A stretch of 64,000 nucleotides of DNA from Streptomyces tanashiensis (GTDB lineage: Bacteria > Actinomycetota > Actinomycetes > Streptomycetales > Streptomycetaceae). Numbering within the stretch: the first letter of the stretch is position 1; each line of letters starts with the position of its first letter. The stretch is taken from contig NZ_BMRZ01000002.1 in NCBI RefSeq assembly GCF_014648895.1, positions 992,001 to 1,056,000 of the forward strand, given 5' to 3'. This document shows, in pieces, positions 32,454 through 41,870 of the stretch. The notes under the pieces were generated by a model that did not search any database, was not told the origin of the DNA, and saw only the letters and a list, made by a program, of their open reading frames with translations. Position numbers and translations under genes: made by a program.

Positions 32454-34048
32454 AGCCGGCCGGTGCGCTGGGGCCGGTGACCGGTGCGCGCGGCGGCGAG
32501 CAGGGCCTCCCGGTCGACGATCTTGACGCGGGGGCGCCCCTGGAGGCCGCCTTCCGCGCGCTCCCGCGCGTCGATGGCCCGCCAGCCGTCGAGACCGACG
32601 GCGTCCGGGTGCCCGCCGGCCGGCGGACCGTCGCCGGCCGGGGCGGTGAGCAGGCCGGCTTCGAGGTCGTCGAGGAGCGCGGAGACGGTCTCCTGGGCAC
32701 AGGACTTGTTGGTGCCGATGAATCCGCTGGGGCCGCGTTTGATCCAGCCGGTCACGTACACCCCCGGCCGGACGCGGCCCCTTTCGTGGGGCACCGTGCC
32801 GGTCGTCTCGTCGAACGGGAGGCCGGGGACGGGCCGGGCGCGGTAGCCGATCGCGCGCAGGACGAGCGACGTCTCGATGGTCTCGGCGTCTTCGCCGGCG
32901 CGCGGTCCCGTCCGTTCGACGGTCAGACCGGTCACCCGGTCGTCGCCGACGATCCGTGCCGGGCGGGTCCGGAAGCGCAGCACGATGCGGCGCCGTCCCG
33001 GCACGGGGGTCCGGGCGGCGAGCTCGGCGAGCACCCCGGCCCTGGGGTCGGTGCCCTCGGGCACGTCCGCCGGCGGGCCCTCGACGAGGACGTCGACGGT
33101 GTCGAGGGCGGCGAGGGCGAGCAGTTCCGGCAGGGTGAAGGCCGCCTCGGCCGGTCCGCGGCGGCCGAGGACGACGACCTCGCGGACGCGGCTCGTGCGC
33201 AGGGCGGCCAGCGCCCGGTCGGAGATGTCGGTACGGGCCAGGGCGTCGGGGTCGGCGGTCAGGATGCGGGCGACGTCCAGGGCGACGTTGCCGTTGCCGA
33301 TGACGACGGCCCTCTCGCCGTCCAAGGTGTAGTGGTCGTCGGCGTGGTCGGGGTGGCCGTTGTACCAGGCCACGAAGTCGGTGGCGGAGGCGCTGCCGGG
33401 CAGTTCCTCGCCGTCGATGCCGAGGCGCCGGTCCGTGGCCGCGCCCACGGCGTAGACCACGGCGTGGTGTTCGCGGGCCAGGTCCTCGTGGTGCAGGTCG
33501 CGGCCGATCTCCGTGTTGAGCCGGTACGAGAAGCCGGGCTGGCTCTCGACGGCCCGGAAGAGCCGGGCGACGCGCTTGGTGTCCTGGTGGTCGGGCGCCA
33601 CTCCCGCGCGGGCGAGTCCGTACGGGGTGGGCAGCCGGTCGTGGACGGTGACGGTCACGCCCGGGTACCGGAGCAGCTCGTCGGCGGCGAACAGCCCGGC
33701 CGGACCGGCGCCGACGACGGCGACCCTCAACTCGCCCGGGGCCGTGCGGCGTTGGGGCGGCACGACGGCCATCGGCGTGCGGTCCTCGTGCGGGTGGTCT
33801 TCGTAGTAGGCCCGGTTGAGTGCGAGGAACGGCAGCTCCGCCTCGGTGAGTCCGGTGTGCGGCTTGAGCGCGTCGACCGGGCAGGCGGTCGTGCAGGCAC
33901 CGCAGTCGACGCAGGTGCGGGGGTCGACGTACAGCATCTCGGTCTGCCCGAAGCCCGGTTCGCCGGGGGCGGGGTGGATGCAGTTGACCGGGCAGGCCAG
34001 CACGCAGGAGGCGTCGGCGCAGCACGACCGGGTGACGACGTAGGGCAT
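32441..34048 (-). CDS. Ferredoxin / ferredoxin-NADP reductase fusion (FprB-type)
   Basis: A 535-residue redox protein. Residues 1-70 form a bacterial-type ferredoxin with cysteine sets CCADASCVLACPVNC and CVDCGACTTACP (3Fe-4S/4Fe-4S or two 4Fe-4S). From about residue 105 there is an adrenodoxin-reductase-like flavoprotein: ELRVAVVGAGPAGLFAADEL (FAD) and AVVIGNGNVALDVARIL (NADPH). This matches the FprB architecture of actinobacteria. It would pass electrons from NADPH through the ferredoxin to an oxygenase. It is the last gene of a three-gene minus-strand unit with a flavin monooxygenase and a di-iron oxygenase, and is the natural electron donor for the latter. Confidence 0.89.
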   Translation of the reverse strand: MPYVVTRSCCADASCVLACPVNCIHPAPGEPGFGQTEMLYVDPRTCVDCGACTTACPVDALKPHTGLTEAELPFLALNRAYYEDHPHEDRTPMAVVPPQRRTAPGELRVAVVGAGPAGLFAADELLRYPGVTVTVHDRLPTPYGLARAGVAPDHQDTKRVARLFRAVESQPGFSYRLNTEIGRDLHHEDLAREHHAVVYAVGAATDRRLGIDGEELPGSASATDFVAWYNGHPDHADDHYTLDGERAVVIGNGNVALDVARILTADPDALARTDISDRALAALRTSRVREVVVLGRRGPAEAAFTLPELLALAALDTVDVLVEGPPADVPEGTDPRAGVLAELAARTPVPGRRRIVLRFRTRPARIVGDDRVTGLTVERTGPRAGEDAETIETSLVLRAIGYRARPVPGLPFDETTGTVPHERGRVRPGVYVTGWIKRGPSGFIGTNKSCAQETVSALLDDLEAGLLTAPAGDGPPAGGHPDAVGLDGWRAIDARERAEGGLQGRPRVKIVDREALLAAARTGHRPQRTGRLFRG

Positions 34049-34094
34049 GGTTCTCCGTTCACGGATCCGCCGAGTCGGCTCTCGGCCGGCTGCG

Positions 34095-35057
34095 TCAGGC
34101 GGCGTGCGGGGCGGGCTCGCCGCGGTGGCGGGAGGGGCGGCCGTCGATGCGCAGTGCCTTCCAGACCCGCCGTGAGGCCCTGTTCATCAGGCCGATGTCC
34201 TCGGCGAGCATCCGCACGTCGGAGAAGAGGTCGCGGAGCATCTTCTCGCCGTCGGGCGACTTCCAGAAGATGTCCTTGATGACCCAGTGGGGCACGCCTA
34301 TCGTCTCGGCGGTCTTCCGGTCGGGGACGACGATGACGTCGCCGAGCACCCGCATGATCACCGGGAAGGCCACCGACAGCGCGCCCCGGCGCGCCCTGCC
34401 GTAGCCGGGGACCTTGACGCGCAGGAACTCGTGGGCGAAGGAGATGTGCCGGGCCTCCTCGGCGACGTGGATCTGCATGAGCCGGCGCATCAGCGGGTGG
34501 ATCTCGTCGCCGCTGCGCAGGATCGCCTTCTGGAGGTGGTCGATGGGCTCCTCGCCGGCGAGGACGCCGGTGAAGAACGACTCGGGGATCAGCGAGCCGG
34601 CCAGCGGCAGGAAGCGGCTGAGGACGCGGAAGGAGCGCCGTCCGCCGGGCACGTCGGCGCCCGCGCGGTTCACGAACTCCTGGAACATCTGGGTGTGGTG
34701 GCACTCCTCCGTGACCTCGTGGGTGAGGTAGCGGAACTCCGGGTCCTGGTTGCGCAGGGAGAAGAGGTAGTCCATCACCCCGCGGATGAGGACGTTCTCG
34801 AACTGCATGCCCACCTTGACGATGTTGGCGTACCGCCACAGTCCGATGCGCGTCCGGACCTCCAGCGGCTGCTCCTGGTACCAGGGGTGGCCGCCGAGGG
34901 GGTCGGCCGCGGGAAGCACCCAGCGGGGGTCCGCCGGGTCGATGGCGAAGTCGGGGTGGTCCCAGTCGATGTCGGTGAACGCGTCGAAGTGGAGGTGCAC
35001 CGAGGCCTCGGACAGGGTCCGGAGCCTCTCGTGATAGCTCTGCACGCTGGTCATCAT
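34095..35057 (-). CDS. AurF-family di-iron oxygenase
   Basis: A 320-residue helical di-iron protein. Metal ligands are suggested by two ExxH motifs, EECHHTQMF and EEARHISFAHEF, plus earlier and later glutamates/histidines, as in p-aminobenzoate N-oxygenase AurF and relatives. Reactions in this family include N-oxygenation and C-hydroxylation; the substrate is not evident. Start is the double ATG at 35057. It is 47 bp upstream of the ferredoxin reductase and 51 bp downstream of the Baeyer-Villiger-type flavoprotein, so all three probably form one operon. Confidence 0.83.
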   Translation of the reverse strand: MMTSVQSYHERLRTLSEASVHLHFDAFTDIDWDHPDFAIDPADPRWVLPAADPLGGHPWYQEQPLEVRTRIGLWRYANIVKVGMQFENVLIRGVMDYLFSLRNQDPEFRYLTHEVTEECHHTQMFQEFVNRAGADVPGGRRSFRVLSRFLPLAGSLIPESFFTGVLAGEEPIDHLQKAILRSGDEIHPLMRRLMQIHVAEEARHISFAHEFLRVKVPGYGRARRGALSVAFPVIMRVLGDVIVVPDRKTAETIGVPHWVIKDIFWKSPDGEKMLRDLFSDVRMLAEDIGLMNRASRRVWKALRIDGRPSRHRGEPAPHAA

Positions 35058-35107
35058 CGTCCTCGGTCTCTCGCGGTCGGCCGTCCGGAGGGGGCGGGGG
35101 ATCGGGG

Positions 35108-36619
35108 TCAGGCCGCCGGCGACCTGTCCTGCCGGCCGGCGGGCCGCTCGTCGGGGACCGCGCGGTCGAAGCGGAGGGCGGGGTCCTCGATCGGGGACCG
35201 CCGCAGCGCGCGGCGGTCGCGGTAGTAGTTGTTCCAGATCCGCCACGGGTCGCGGGTGCCCTGGCGGGGCATGAGGGCGTCGCCGCGTGCGATGTAGCCG
35301 GAGGTCAGGGACTCGCCCATGACGGAGACGGCGGAGCGGTCGGACTCCGCGGCGACGGGGGTGACGGCGGTGAGGCCCTGCCGGTCCATGTGGGCGATCA
35401 GTCGGCTGACGTAGGCGGCGGCGAGGTCGGCCTTCAGCGTCCAGGAGGCGTTGGTGTAGCCGATGATCATTGCCAGGTTGGGGACGCCGTCCAGCATCAC
35501 GCCCTTGTAGAGCAGGTGGTCGCGGGTGACGACGGGCTTGCCGTCGACCGCGAGTTCCATGCCGCCGGCGAGCTGCATGCGCAGGCCGGTGGCCGTGACG
35601 ACGATGTCGGCGGGGATCTCCTCGCCGGACCTGACCTTGATCCCGGTCTCGGTGAACGTCTCGATGTGGTCGGTGACCACGGACGCCCGGCCGCTCCTGA
35701 GCGTCGTGAAGAGGTCGCCGCCGGGCACGACGCACAGCCGCTGGTCCCAGGGCTTGTACGCCGGCGTGAAGTGGCGCATGTCGACGCTCTTGCCGAGCCG
35801 CGCCCGTACCGCGCCGAGGAGCACCTTGCGCATGAGGCGGGGGGCCTTGCGGCACAGGGCGTACAGGGCGCGCTGCATCGCGATGTTGCGGGCGCGCCCG
35901 ACCCGGTGGACGAGCGCGGCCGGGACGCGCAGTCTGCGCAGGAGGACCGAGAGGGGGTCGTCCGCGGGGAGCGCCAGGATGTACGTGGGCGAGCGCTGGA
36001 CCATGGTGACGTGCGCGGCGTCGGGGGCCATCGCGGGGACGAGGGTGATGGCGGTGGCGCCGCTGCCGATGACGACGACGCGCTTGCCCGCGTGGTCGAG
36101 GTCCCGGGGCCAGTGCTGCGGGTGCACGAGGGTGCCCCGGAAGCGCTGCTCGCCGGGGAACTCGGGGCGGTGGCCCGCGTCGTAGTCGTAGTAGCCGGTG
36201 GCGCCGACGAGGAAGCGGGCGGTGAGGACGTGGGTCTCGCCGGTGGCCTCGTCGCGGGTCTCGACGGTCCAGCGGCCCTCCTCGCCCGACCAGTCCGCCC
36301 GGACCGCGCGGCGGCCGAAGCGGATGCGGTCGGTGACGCCGTGCTCCTCGGCGGTGGCCCGGATGTAGCGCCGGATGTCCGTGCCGCCGGCGAGGACCTT
36401 GGTGCCGTGCCAGGCGCGGAAGCCGTAGCCGAAGGTGTACATGTCCGAGTCCGAGCGGATGCCGGGGTAACGGAACAGGTCCCAGGTGCCGCCGATCGCG
36501 GAGCGCCGCTCGATGATCGCGTACGTGGTCCCCGGGTTGCCGGCGAGCAGATGGCAGGCGGCACTGATCCCGGACAGACCCGCGCCGATGATCAGCACGT
36601 CGACGTGCTCGTTCCCCAT
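35108..36619 (-). CDS. Baeyer-Villiger-type flavin monooxygenase
   Basis: A 503-residue class B flavoprotein. VLIIGAGLSGISAACHLL binds FAD, KRVVVIGSGATAITL binds NADPH, and FRGTLVHPQHWP exactly fits the FxGxxxHxxxWP fingerprint of Baeyer-Villiger and related monooxygenases. It would insert one oxygen atom into a ketone or oxidise a soft nucleophile. GAGGGG lies six bases before ATG 36619, so that codon is preferred to ATG 36625. First gene of the oxygenase unit; divergent from a TetR regulator with about 150 bp between starts, suggesting TetR control. Confidence 0.87.
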   Translation of the reverse strand: MGNEHVDVLIIGAGLSGISAACHLLAGNPGTTYAIIERRSAIGGTWDLFRYPGIRSDSDMYTFGYGFRAWHGTKVLAGGTDIRRYIRATAEEHGVTDRIRFGRRAVRADWSGEEGRWTVETRDEATGETHVLTARFLVGATGYYDYDAGHRPEFPGEQRFRGTLVHPQHWPRDLDHAGKRVVVIGSGATAITLVPAMAPDAAHVTMVQRSPTYILALPADDPLSVLLRRLRVPAALVHRVGRARNIAMQRALYALCRKAPRLMRKVLLGAVRARLGKSVDMRHFTPAYKPWDQRLCVVPGGDLFTTLRSGRASVVTDHIETFTETGIKVRSGEEIPADIVVTATGLRMQLAGGMELAVDGKPVVTRDHLLYKGVMLDGVPNLAMIIGYTNASWTLKADLAAAYVSRLIAHMDRQGLTAVTPVAAESDRSAVSVMGESLTSGYIARGDALMPRQGTRDPWRIWNNYYRDRRALRRSPIEDPALRFDRAVPDERPAGRQDRSPAA

Positions 36620-36770
36620 GTCCATCCCCTCTGCGGCCGGTGGTGGCGGTGCATTCTCCCCCAGGCACCGGAATTTACCTGTGTCACCGCGTCCAAGGTA
36701 CTGGCGGTAACGTGACGTGCGCCACCCCTTGCGCCCTGGCACGTCGCGGCCGCCGGGTACGATCCACGCC

Positions 36771-37451
36771 GTGGCCGAGGACAGACACACACGCGACGAC
36801 GGGCGCCCCGACGGCCGCGACACACGCTGGACGGGCCACCGTGCCGAGCGCCGGGACCAGATCCTCACGGCGGCCCTCGCCGTCATCGGGCGCGAGGGGA
36901 CGGCGGTCAGCGTGGCGGCGATCGGCGCCGAGGCCGGTGTGCCCCGTTCCGTCGTCTACCGGATCTTCCGCAGTCGCGAGGACCTCGACGAGCAGATCCG
37001 CGCGCGCATCACCGACGACCTGATGACCGCCCTCTCCCCCGCCCTCGGCCCCAAGGGCACCATCCGGGAGGCGATCGAGCTCGGGGCGGCCACCTATGTG
37101 GGCTGGGTGGCGCTCCACCCCCACCTCCACCGGTTCCTCGGTACGGGTTCGCCCGCCGTCACGGGCACCCGTACGGCCATCGCCCTCCACCTGGCCCTGC
37201 TCCTGGACACGTACGCCGAGCGCTTCCTCGACGGCCGGACGGCGCCCACGGGCTTCCACCACAACCTGGCGTTCGGCATGGTCGGCCTGGTGGACGGCGT
37301 GGTGAACCAGTGGGCCGCGGACCCCGAGTCGAGAAGCTCCCTCGCCGACCTGACCCACTTCCTGAGCGACGCCCTCTGGGGCGTGCTCGCGAGCGCGACG
37401 GCACGCCTGGGCATCACGCTCGACCCCGACCAGCCGATCGACCTGACCTGA
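36771..37451 (+). CDS. TetR-family transcriptional regulator
   Basis: A 226-residue regulator. RRDQILTAALAVIGREG followed by VSVAAIGAEAGVPRSVVYRIF is the TetR HTH (about residues 30-75), and the rest is a helical ligand-binding domain (TetR_C family). GTG 36771 is chosen as the last start before the HTH with reasonable leader length; GTG 36717 is possible and no strong ribosome site separates them. Divergent orientation makes the flavin monooxygenase-AurF-FprB unit the likely target. Confidence 0.82.
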   Translation: MAEDRHTRDDGRPDGRDTRWTGHRAERRDQILTAALAVIGREGTAVSVAAIGAEAGVPRSVVYRIFRSREDLDEQIRARITDDLMTALSPALGPKGTIREAIELGAATYVGWVALHPHLHRFLGTGSPAVTGTRTAIALHLALLLDTYAERFLDGRTAPTGFHHNLAFGMVGLVDGVVNQWAADPESRSSLADLTHFLSDALWGVLASATARLGITLDPDQPIDLT

Positions 37452-37513
37452 GCCGACCTGATCTGAGCGACCTGATCTGATCTGATCCACCCTGACCTGA
37501 CCTGATCCGATCA
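37436..37513. repeat. CTGA(C/T) short tandem repeats at the TetR gene end
   Basis: Starting in the last codons of the regulator, CTGAC/CTGAT/CTGAG pentamers recur about a dozen times over 75 bp with interruptions. No ORF of note uses it; it may be replication slippage or a structured 3' end. Confidence 0.55.
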
Positions 37514-37625
37514 GCCGTGGCCTCATCCGACCTGCGTCGACGGCCCCGTGTCCACCGACCGGTGGACACGGAGTTCAACCGGCCGATCCTGTCGGCCGGA
37601 ACCCTCCGCCGACGAGTCTGGGCGT

Positions 37626-39827
37626 ATGACGAACCCGACCGTACGCATGGCCCGTCACAGCGCCCGGCATCCCTGGCGCGCGCTGATCGGCTGGCTCCTC
37701 TTCGTGGCCCTCTGCCTGGGCGCGGGCATCGCCCTCGGCGCCAACCCCGCGACCACGGAGGACTTCCGCATCGGCGAGGCGGGCCGGGCCGAGGCCCTCG
37801 CGGCCGAGGGCGGTCTCCAGCAGAAACCCCTCGAACGCGTCCTCGTCCAGGCCGCGCCCGGCACCGGCCCGCTCGACCGGGCGGAGGCCGAGGCCGCCGC
37901 GCGCGAGATCGCCGCCCGGATGCGGCAGTTGCCCGAGGTGCTGGCGGTGGCCGAGCCGGTCCCCGACGCGGAGCACACCGCGCTGCGCGTCGACATCACC
38001 ATGAAGGGCGCCGAGTTCGACGGGAAGAAGCACGTCGACGCGCTGCTCGCGCAGACCGCCGCCGTCCGGGCCGCGCACCCGGGGCTGCTCGTCGAGGAGG
38101 TCGGAAGCCCCTCCATCGGCAAGGGCGTCGACAAGCTCCGCGGCGACGACCTCTCCCGCACGGAGGTCATCGCACTGCCCGTCACCCTGATCACCCTGCT
38201 GATCGTCTTCGGCTCCGTGGTGATGGCCGTCGTCCCGCTGCTGCTCGCGCTCTCCTCGATCGTGGCCGCCGTCGGCCTGTCGATGATCGCCTCGCACGTC
38301 TTCCCCGACGCCGGTGTCGGCACCAACGTCATCCTGCTGATCGGCCTCGCCGTCGGCGTCGACTACACCCTCTTCCACCTGAAGCGGGAGCGCGAGGAAC
38401 GGGCCCGCGCGGCCGGCGGACGGCTCGGCACGCAGGCCCTGGTGGAGCTCGCCGCCGCGACCTCGGGCAGGGCCGTGGTCGTCTCCGGGCTCGCCGTGGC
38501 CGTCTCCAGCGCCACCCTGTACCTCGCGGACGACGTCATCTTCTCCTCCATCGCCACCGGAGCCGTCGTCGTCACGCTGGTCGCCGTCCTCAGCTCCCTG
38601 ACCGTCCTGCCGGCGCTCCTCGCCCTCCTCGGCGCACGCGCCGAACGCCGGAGGGCCCGCGGGAAGCCGCTGCGGCGGGACCGCGCTTCGCGTACGGGCC
38701 GCACCGGCGGCCGGATCACCGCCGCCGTCCTCCGACCCGTCGCCAAGCACCCCGCCGTGACGTTCGCCGTCTCCACCCTCGCGCTCCTCGCGCTCGCCCT
38801 GCCGGTCCTGCACGTCGACATCACGGAGATGAGCCGCGAGACGCACTCGCGCGCCATCCCCGCCATGCGGACGTACGACCGGCTCATGGCCGCCTACCCC
38901 GAGCTGAAGGCCATGCACCAGGTGGTCGTACGAGCCGACCCGGAGCGGGCCGGGGAGGTCGCCGCGGCCCTGCGCACCCTCGCGGACCGGGCGGGTGCCG
39001 AGGACCCGGCGATCGGCGGCGCGCCCGTCCTGCGGACCTCGGCCGACCGCCGGACCACCCTCCTGGAACTGGCCGTCCCCCGCTCCGTGAGCAGCCCCGA
39101 GGCCCGCGCCTCGCTCGACCGGCTCCGCGGCGACCTCGTGCCCAGGACCGTCGGCGCGCTCGCCGGCACCGAGGTCGCCGTCACCGGCGAGGTCGCCCGC
39201 TACGCCGACTACCCCGCCCACCAGAAACGGAAGTTGCCCCTCATCATCGGGGCGCTGCTCCTCGTCACCTTCGTGATGACCGTGTGGGCGTTCCGGTCCG
39301 TGGTCCTCGGCCTCGTCGGCGTCCTCCTCAACCTGCTCTCCGCGTTCGCCTCGCTGGGCGTCCTCGTCCTGGTCTTCCAGCACCGATGGGCCGAAGGGGT
39401 CCTCGACTTCACGTCCACGGGCTCGATCGGATCCCGCGTCCCCCTCTTCCTCTTCGTGATCCTCTTCGGACTCTCCATGGACTACCAGGTGTTCGTGATC
39501 AGCCGGATCCGCGAGGCGCGCCTCGACGGCGTCCCCACCCGACAGGCGGTGCTCCAGGGCCTGTCCTCGTCGGCCGGGGTCGTCACCAGCGCGGCCGTGG
39601 TGATGGTGACGGTGTTCGCGAGCTTCGCCGCACTGCACCTCATCGAGATGAAGCAGATCGGCTTCAGCCTCGCGGTCGCGGTCCTCCTCGACGCCTTCGT
39701 GATCCGGATCCTGGTCCTGCCCTCCCTGATGCTGCTGCTCGGCGAGGCCAACTGGTGGCCCGCGCGCGGCATTCCCCGATCCGGGGAGCCCGAGCGGCCG
39801 GAGCCCCGACCGGTGTCCGTAGGCTGA
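37626..39827 (+). CDS. MMPL-family (RND) membrane transporter
   Basis: A 733-residue integral membrane protein in two homologous halves, each with a large extracytoplasmic domain and a helix bundle. The Asp-Tyr pairs used for proton relay in MmpL proteins are seen in both halves: VGVDYTLFHLKR and LSMDYQVFVISR. MMPL proteins export lipids or hydrophobic metabolites. The ATG at 37626 (MTNPTVRMARHSARHPW) gives the standard N-terminus; the open frame before it is not MMPL-like. A histidine kinase starts five bases after the stop, implying joint expression. Confidence 0.89.
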   Translation: MTNPTVRMARHSARHPWRALIGWLLFVALCLGAGIALGANPATTEDFRIGEAGRAEALAAEGGLQQKPLERVLVQAAPGTGPLDRAEAEAAAREIAARMRQLPEVLAVAEPVPDAEHTALRVDITMKGAEFDGKKHVDALLAQTAAVRAAHPGLLVEEVGSPSIGKGVDKLRGDDLSRTEVIALPVTLITLLIVFGSVVMAVVPLLLALSSIVAAVGLSMIASHVFPDAGVGTNVILLIGLAVGVDYTLFHLKREREERARAAGGRLGTQALVELAAATSGRAVVVSGLAVAVSSATLYLADDVIFSSIATGAVVVTLVAVLSSLTVLPALLALLGARAERRRARGKPLRRDRASRTGRTGGRITAAVLRPVAKHPAVTFAVSTLALLALALPVLHVDITEMSRETHSRAIPAMRTYDRLMAAYPELKAMHQVVVRADPERAGEVAAALRTLADRAGAEDPAIGGAPVLRTSADRRTTLLELAVPRSVSSPEARASLDRLRGDLVPRTVGALAGTEVAVTGEVARYADYPAHQKRKLPLIIGALLLVTFVMTVWAFRSVVLGLVGVLLNLLSAFASLGVLVLVFQHRWAEGVLDFTSTGSIGSRVPLFLFVILFGLSMDYQVFVISRIREARLDGVPTRQAVLQGLSSSAGVVTSAAVVMVTVFASFAALHLIEMKQIGFSLAVAVLLDAFVIRILVLPSLMLLLGEANWWPARGIPRSGEPERPEPRPVSVG

Positions 39828-39831
39828 CCGG

Positions 39832-40992
39832 ATGAATGACGGGACGGCATCCACAGGTGCGGAGCGGCCGGCGCTCACCGCCCTCCGCCGCTGGTACACC
39901 GCCGCCTGGCTGCTCCTCGGTCTGATCCCCACGGTCATCGGCGTCGGCAACGACTCGGGGCCCCTGAAATGGGCCTCGCTGGCCCTGGTGGCGGCGGCCC
40001 TCGCGTACACGGCCGTCCACCGCGCCCGCCACCACTCGCAGGCCTACCTGGCGGCCCTGGCCGCCGGGCTCGGCGCGATGGCGGCCCTCCCCGGCGGCGG
40101 CGCGGCCCTGCTGATCGCCGCCCTCCCCCAGTTCTGGTTCCAGACCCGTGGTCCCCGGACCGCCGTCCTGCTCAGCGGCTGCGCGGCTGCCGCGACGGCG
40201 GCGGGGAGCGTCTGGCGCGACTCCCCGGGGAACGCGGCCGCCGCCCTCACCGGATACGCCGTGTCCGTCCTGGCGGGACTCCTGCTCCACCGTCTCGTCA
40301 CGGACGGCGAGGCCCGCGCCACCGCACTCGCGGCCGAACTCTCCCTCGCCCAGGAGCGGTTGGCCGCCGCCCATCGCGCCCGGGGCGCGGCGGACGAGCG
40401 GGAGCGGATGGCCCGGGAGATCCACGACACCCTCGCCCAGGGCTTCGCCTCCATCATCGTCCTCGCCGAGGCCGCCCGAGCCGGGCTCGACGAGGACGCG
40501 GAGCACACGGCCCGGCAGCTGCGCTCCATCGAGCAGACGGCCCGCGAGAACTTCGCCGAGGCCCGGGTCCTGGTGGGCGCGGCCCCGCACAGCGGGCTCC
40601 GGCCCGGCTCGGTGGTGCCGACCCTGCGCCGCACCCTGGAGCGGTTCACCCAGGACACGGGCATCACGGTCGACGCCGAGCTGGCCGAGGACGTCCACTG
40701 CGACCAGCAGACCCGGATCGCGCTGTTGCGCTGCACCCAGGAGTCGCTGGCCAACGTGCGCAAGCACGCCGACGCGAGCACCGTCGGCGTGGTCCTCGCC
40801 CAGGGTCCGTACGCCATCGAGCTGGAGATCACCGACGACGGCCGGGGCTTCGTGGTCGAGGAGTCGCGTGGTTTCGGTCTCGACGGCATGCGCAAGCGGC
40901 TCGCCGAACTCGACGGAGAACTGACGGTGACCAGCTCGGTCGGGGACGGCACCCGCGTCCTCGCGACCTTCCACACGAACGGACGGCCCTGA
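39832..40992 (+). CDS. Two-component sensor histidine kinase (HisKA_3, NarL/DesK type)
   Basis: A 386-residue membrane kinase with five or six N-terminal transmembrane helices and almost no extracytoplasmic loop, as in membrane-state sensors. H198 in MAREIHDTLAQGFA is the phosphoacceptor, and DDGRGF and FGLDGMRKRL are the N/G boxes of the ATPase domain. It is placed between an MMPL exporter and its response regulator. The likely stimulus is membrane composition or the exporter's substrate (inference). Confidence 0.89.
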   Translation: MNDGTASTGAERPALTALRRWYTAAWLLLGLIPTVIGVGNDSGPLKWASLALVAAALAYTAVHRARHHSQAYLAALAAGLGAMAALPGGGAALLIAALPQFWFQTRGPRTAVLLSGCAAAATAAGSVWRDSPGNAAAALTGYAVSVLAGLLLHRLVTDGEARATALAAELSLAQERLAAAHRARGAADERERMAREIHDTLAQGFASIIVLAEAARAGLDEDAEHTARQLRSIEQTARENFAEARVLVGAAPHSGLRPGSVVPTLRRTLERFTQDTGITVDAELAEDVHCDQQTRIALLRCTQESLANVRKHADASTVGVVLAQGPYAIELEITDDGRGFVVEESRGFGLDGMRKRLAELDGELTVTSSVGDGTRVLATFHTNGRP

Positions 40993-40993
40993 C

Positions 40994-41680
40994 ATGCCCG
41001 AAGTGCACGAGCCCCTCCGGATCGTGGTCGTCGACGACCACACCGTGATGCGCGCCGGAGTGGTCGCCCTCCTGGCCCCGGTCCCGGACATCTCCGTCGT
41101 CGGCGAGGCGGGCGACGGCCGCGAGGCCCTCGACCTCGTCGAACGACTGGCACCCGACGTCGCGCTCGTCGACCTGCGGATGCCGGTCATGGACGGCGTC
41201 GAGGCCACCGCCGCGATCACCGCGGGACCCGCCGGGACGCGGGTGCTCATCCTCACCACGTACGACACGGACGTCGAGATCGAGCGGGCGGTCGAGGCCG
41301 GTGCCGTCGGCTACCTGCTGAAGGACACCACCGCCGACCAGCTCGCCGAGGCCGTGCGCGCCGCGGCCCGCGGCGAGACCGTCCTCGCTCCCCGCGTCGC
41401 CGAACGCCTGGTCGCCCTGATGCGCCGCCCCGCCCCGGTCGTCCTGACCGCGCGCGAGCGGGACGTGCTGGGCGCGGTGGCCGACGGCCTCTCCAACGCG
41501 GAGATCGGCCGGCGTCTCGTCATCGCGGAGGCCACGGTCAAGACCCACCTCCTGCGCGTCTTCGCCAAGCTGGACGTCAGCGACCGCACCCACGCCGTGG
41601 TCGTGGCCCTGGAGCGGGGCCTCCTGACCCGTCGTGAGCCCCCGCGCAGGGCCGGTGGAGCCGGTACGCACCCGGCCTGA
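40994..41680 (+). CDS. LuxR/NarL-type response regulator
   Basis: A 228-residue regulator with a receiver domain (phosphoacceptor D60 in ALVDLRMPVMDG, lysine in YLLKDT) and a C-terminal LuxR HTH (LTARERDVLGAVADGLSN ... VKTHL). One base separates the kinase stop from this ATG. Likely controls the MMPL exporter just upstream or distant genes. Confidence 0.9.
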   Translation: MPEVHEPLRIVVVDDHTVMRAGVVALLAPVPDISVVGEAGDGREALDLVERLAPDVALVDLRMPVMDGVEATAAITAGPAGTRVLILTTYDTDVEIERAVEAGAVGYLLKDTTADQLAEAVRAAARGETVLAPRVAERLVALMRRPAPVVLTARERDVLGAVADGLSNAEIGRRLVIAEATVKTHLLRVFAKLDVSDRTHAVVVALERGLLTRREPPRRAGGAGTHPA

Positions 41681-41725
41681 GCGGACCGGCGAAGGGCTCG
41701 TTCCCGACCGGCGGCCCGGGTCCGG

Positions 41726-41787
41726 CTCCCCTCTTGTCCCCCTCGTCTCCCTTGCCTCCCTCACCCTTCCCCTCTCTCCCACCCCTT
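41726..41787. other. Polypyrimidine tract
   Basis: About 60 bases on the plus strand are almost only C and T, in the gap between the response regulator and the DUF4328 gene. No coding signature. It could form a triplex or simply be low-complexity spacer. Confidence 0.6.
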
Positions 41788-41870
41788 GGCCGCCCGCCCG
41801 GTGCGCGCCTACGATGCCGATGATCAACGCCACCGCGCAGAGCGGCGGTCGCATTCCGGGGGGAAGCAGC

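Noticed and set aside
36620..36770. Inverted repeat as TetR operator
   Set aside because: Short GTCAC/GTGAC and GCGGTA-type matches occur in this divergent gap, but none forms a convincing palindrome, so no operator is called.
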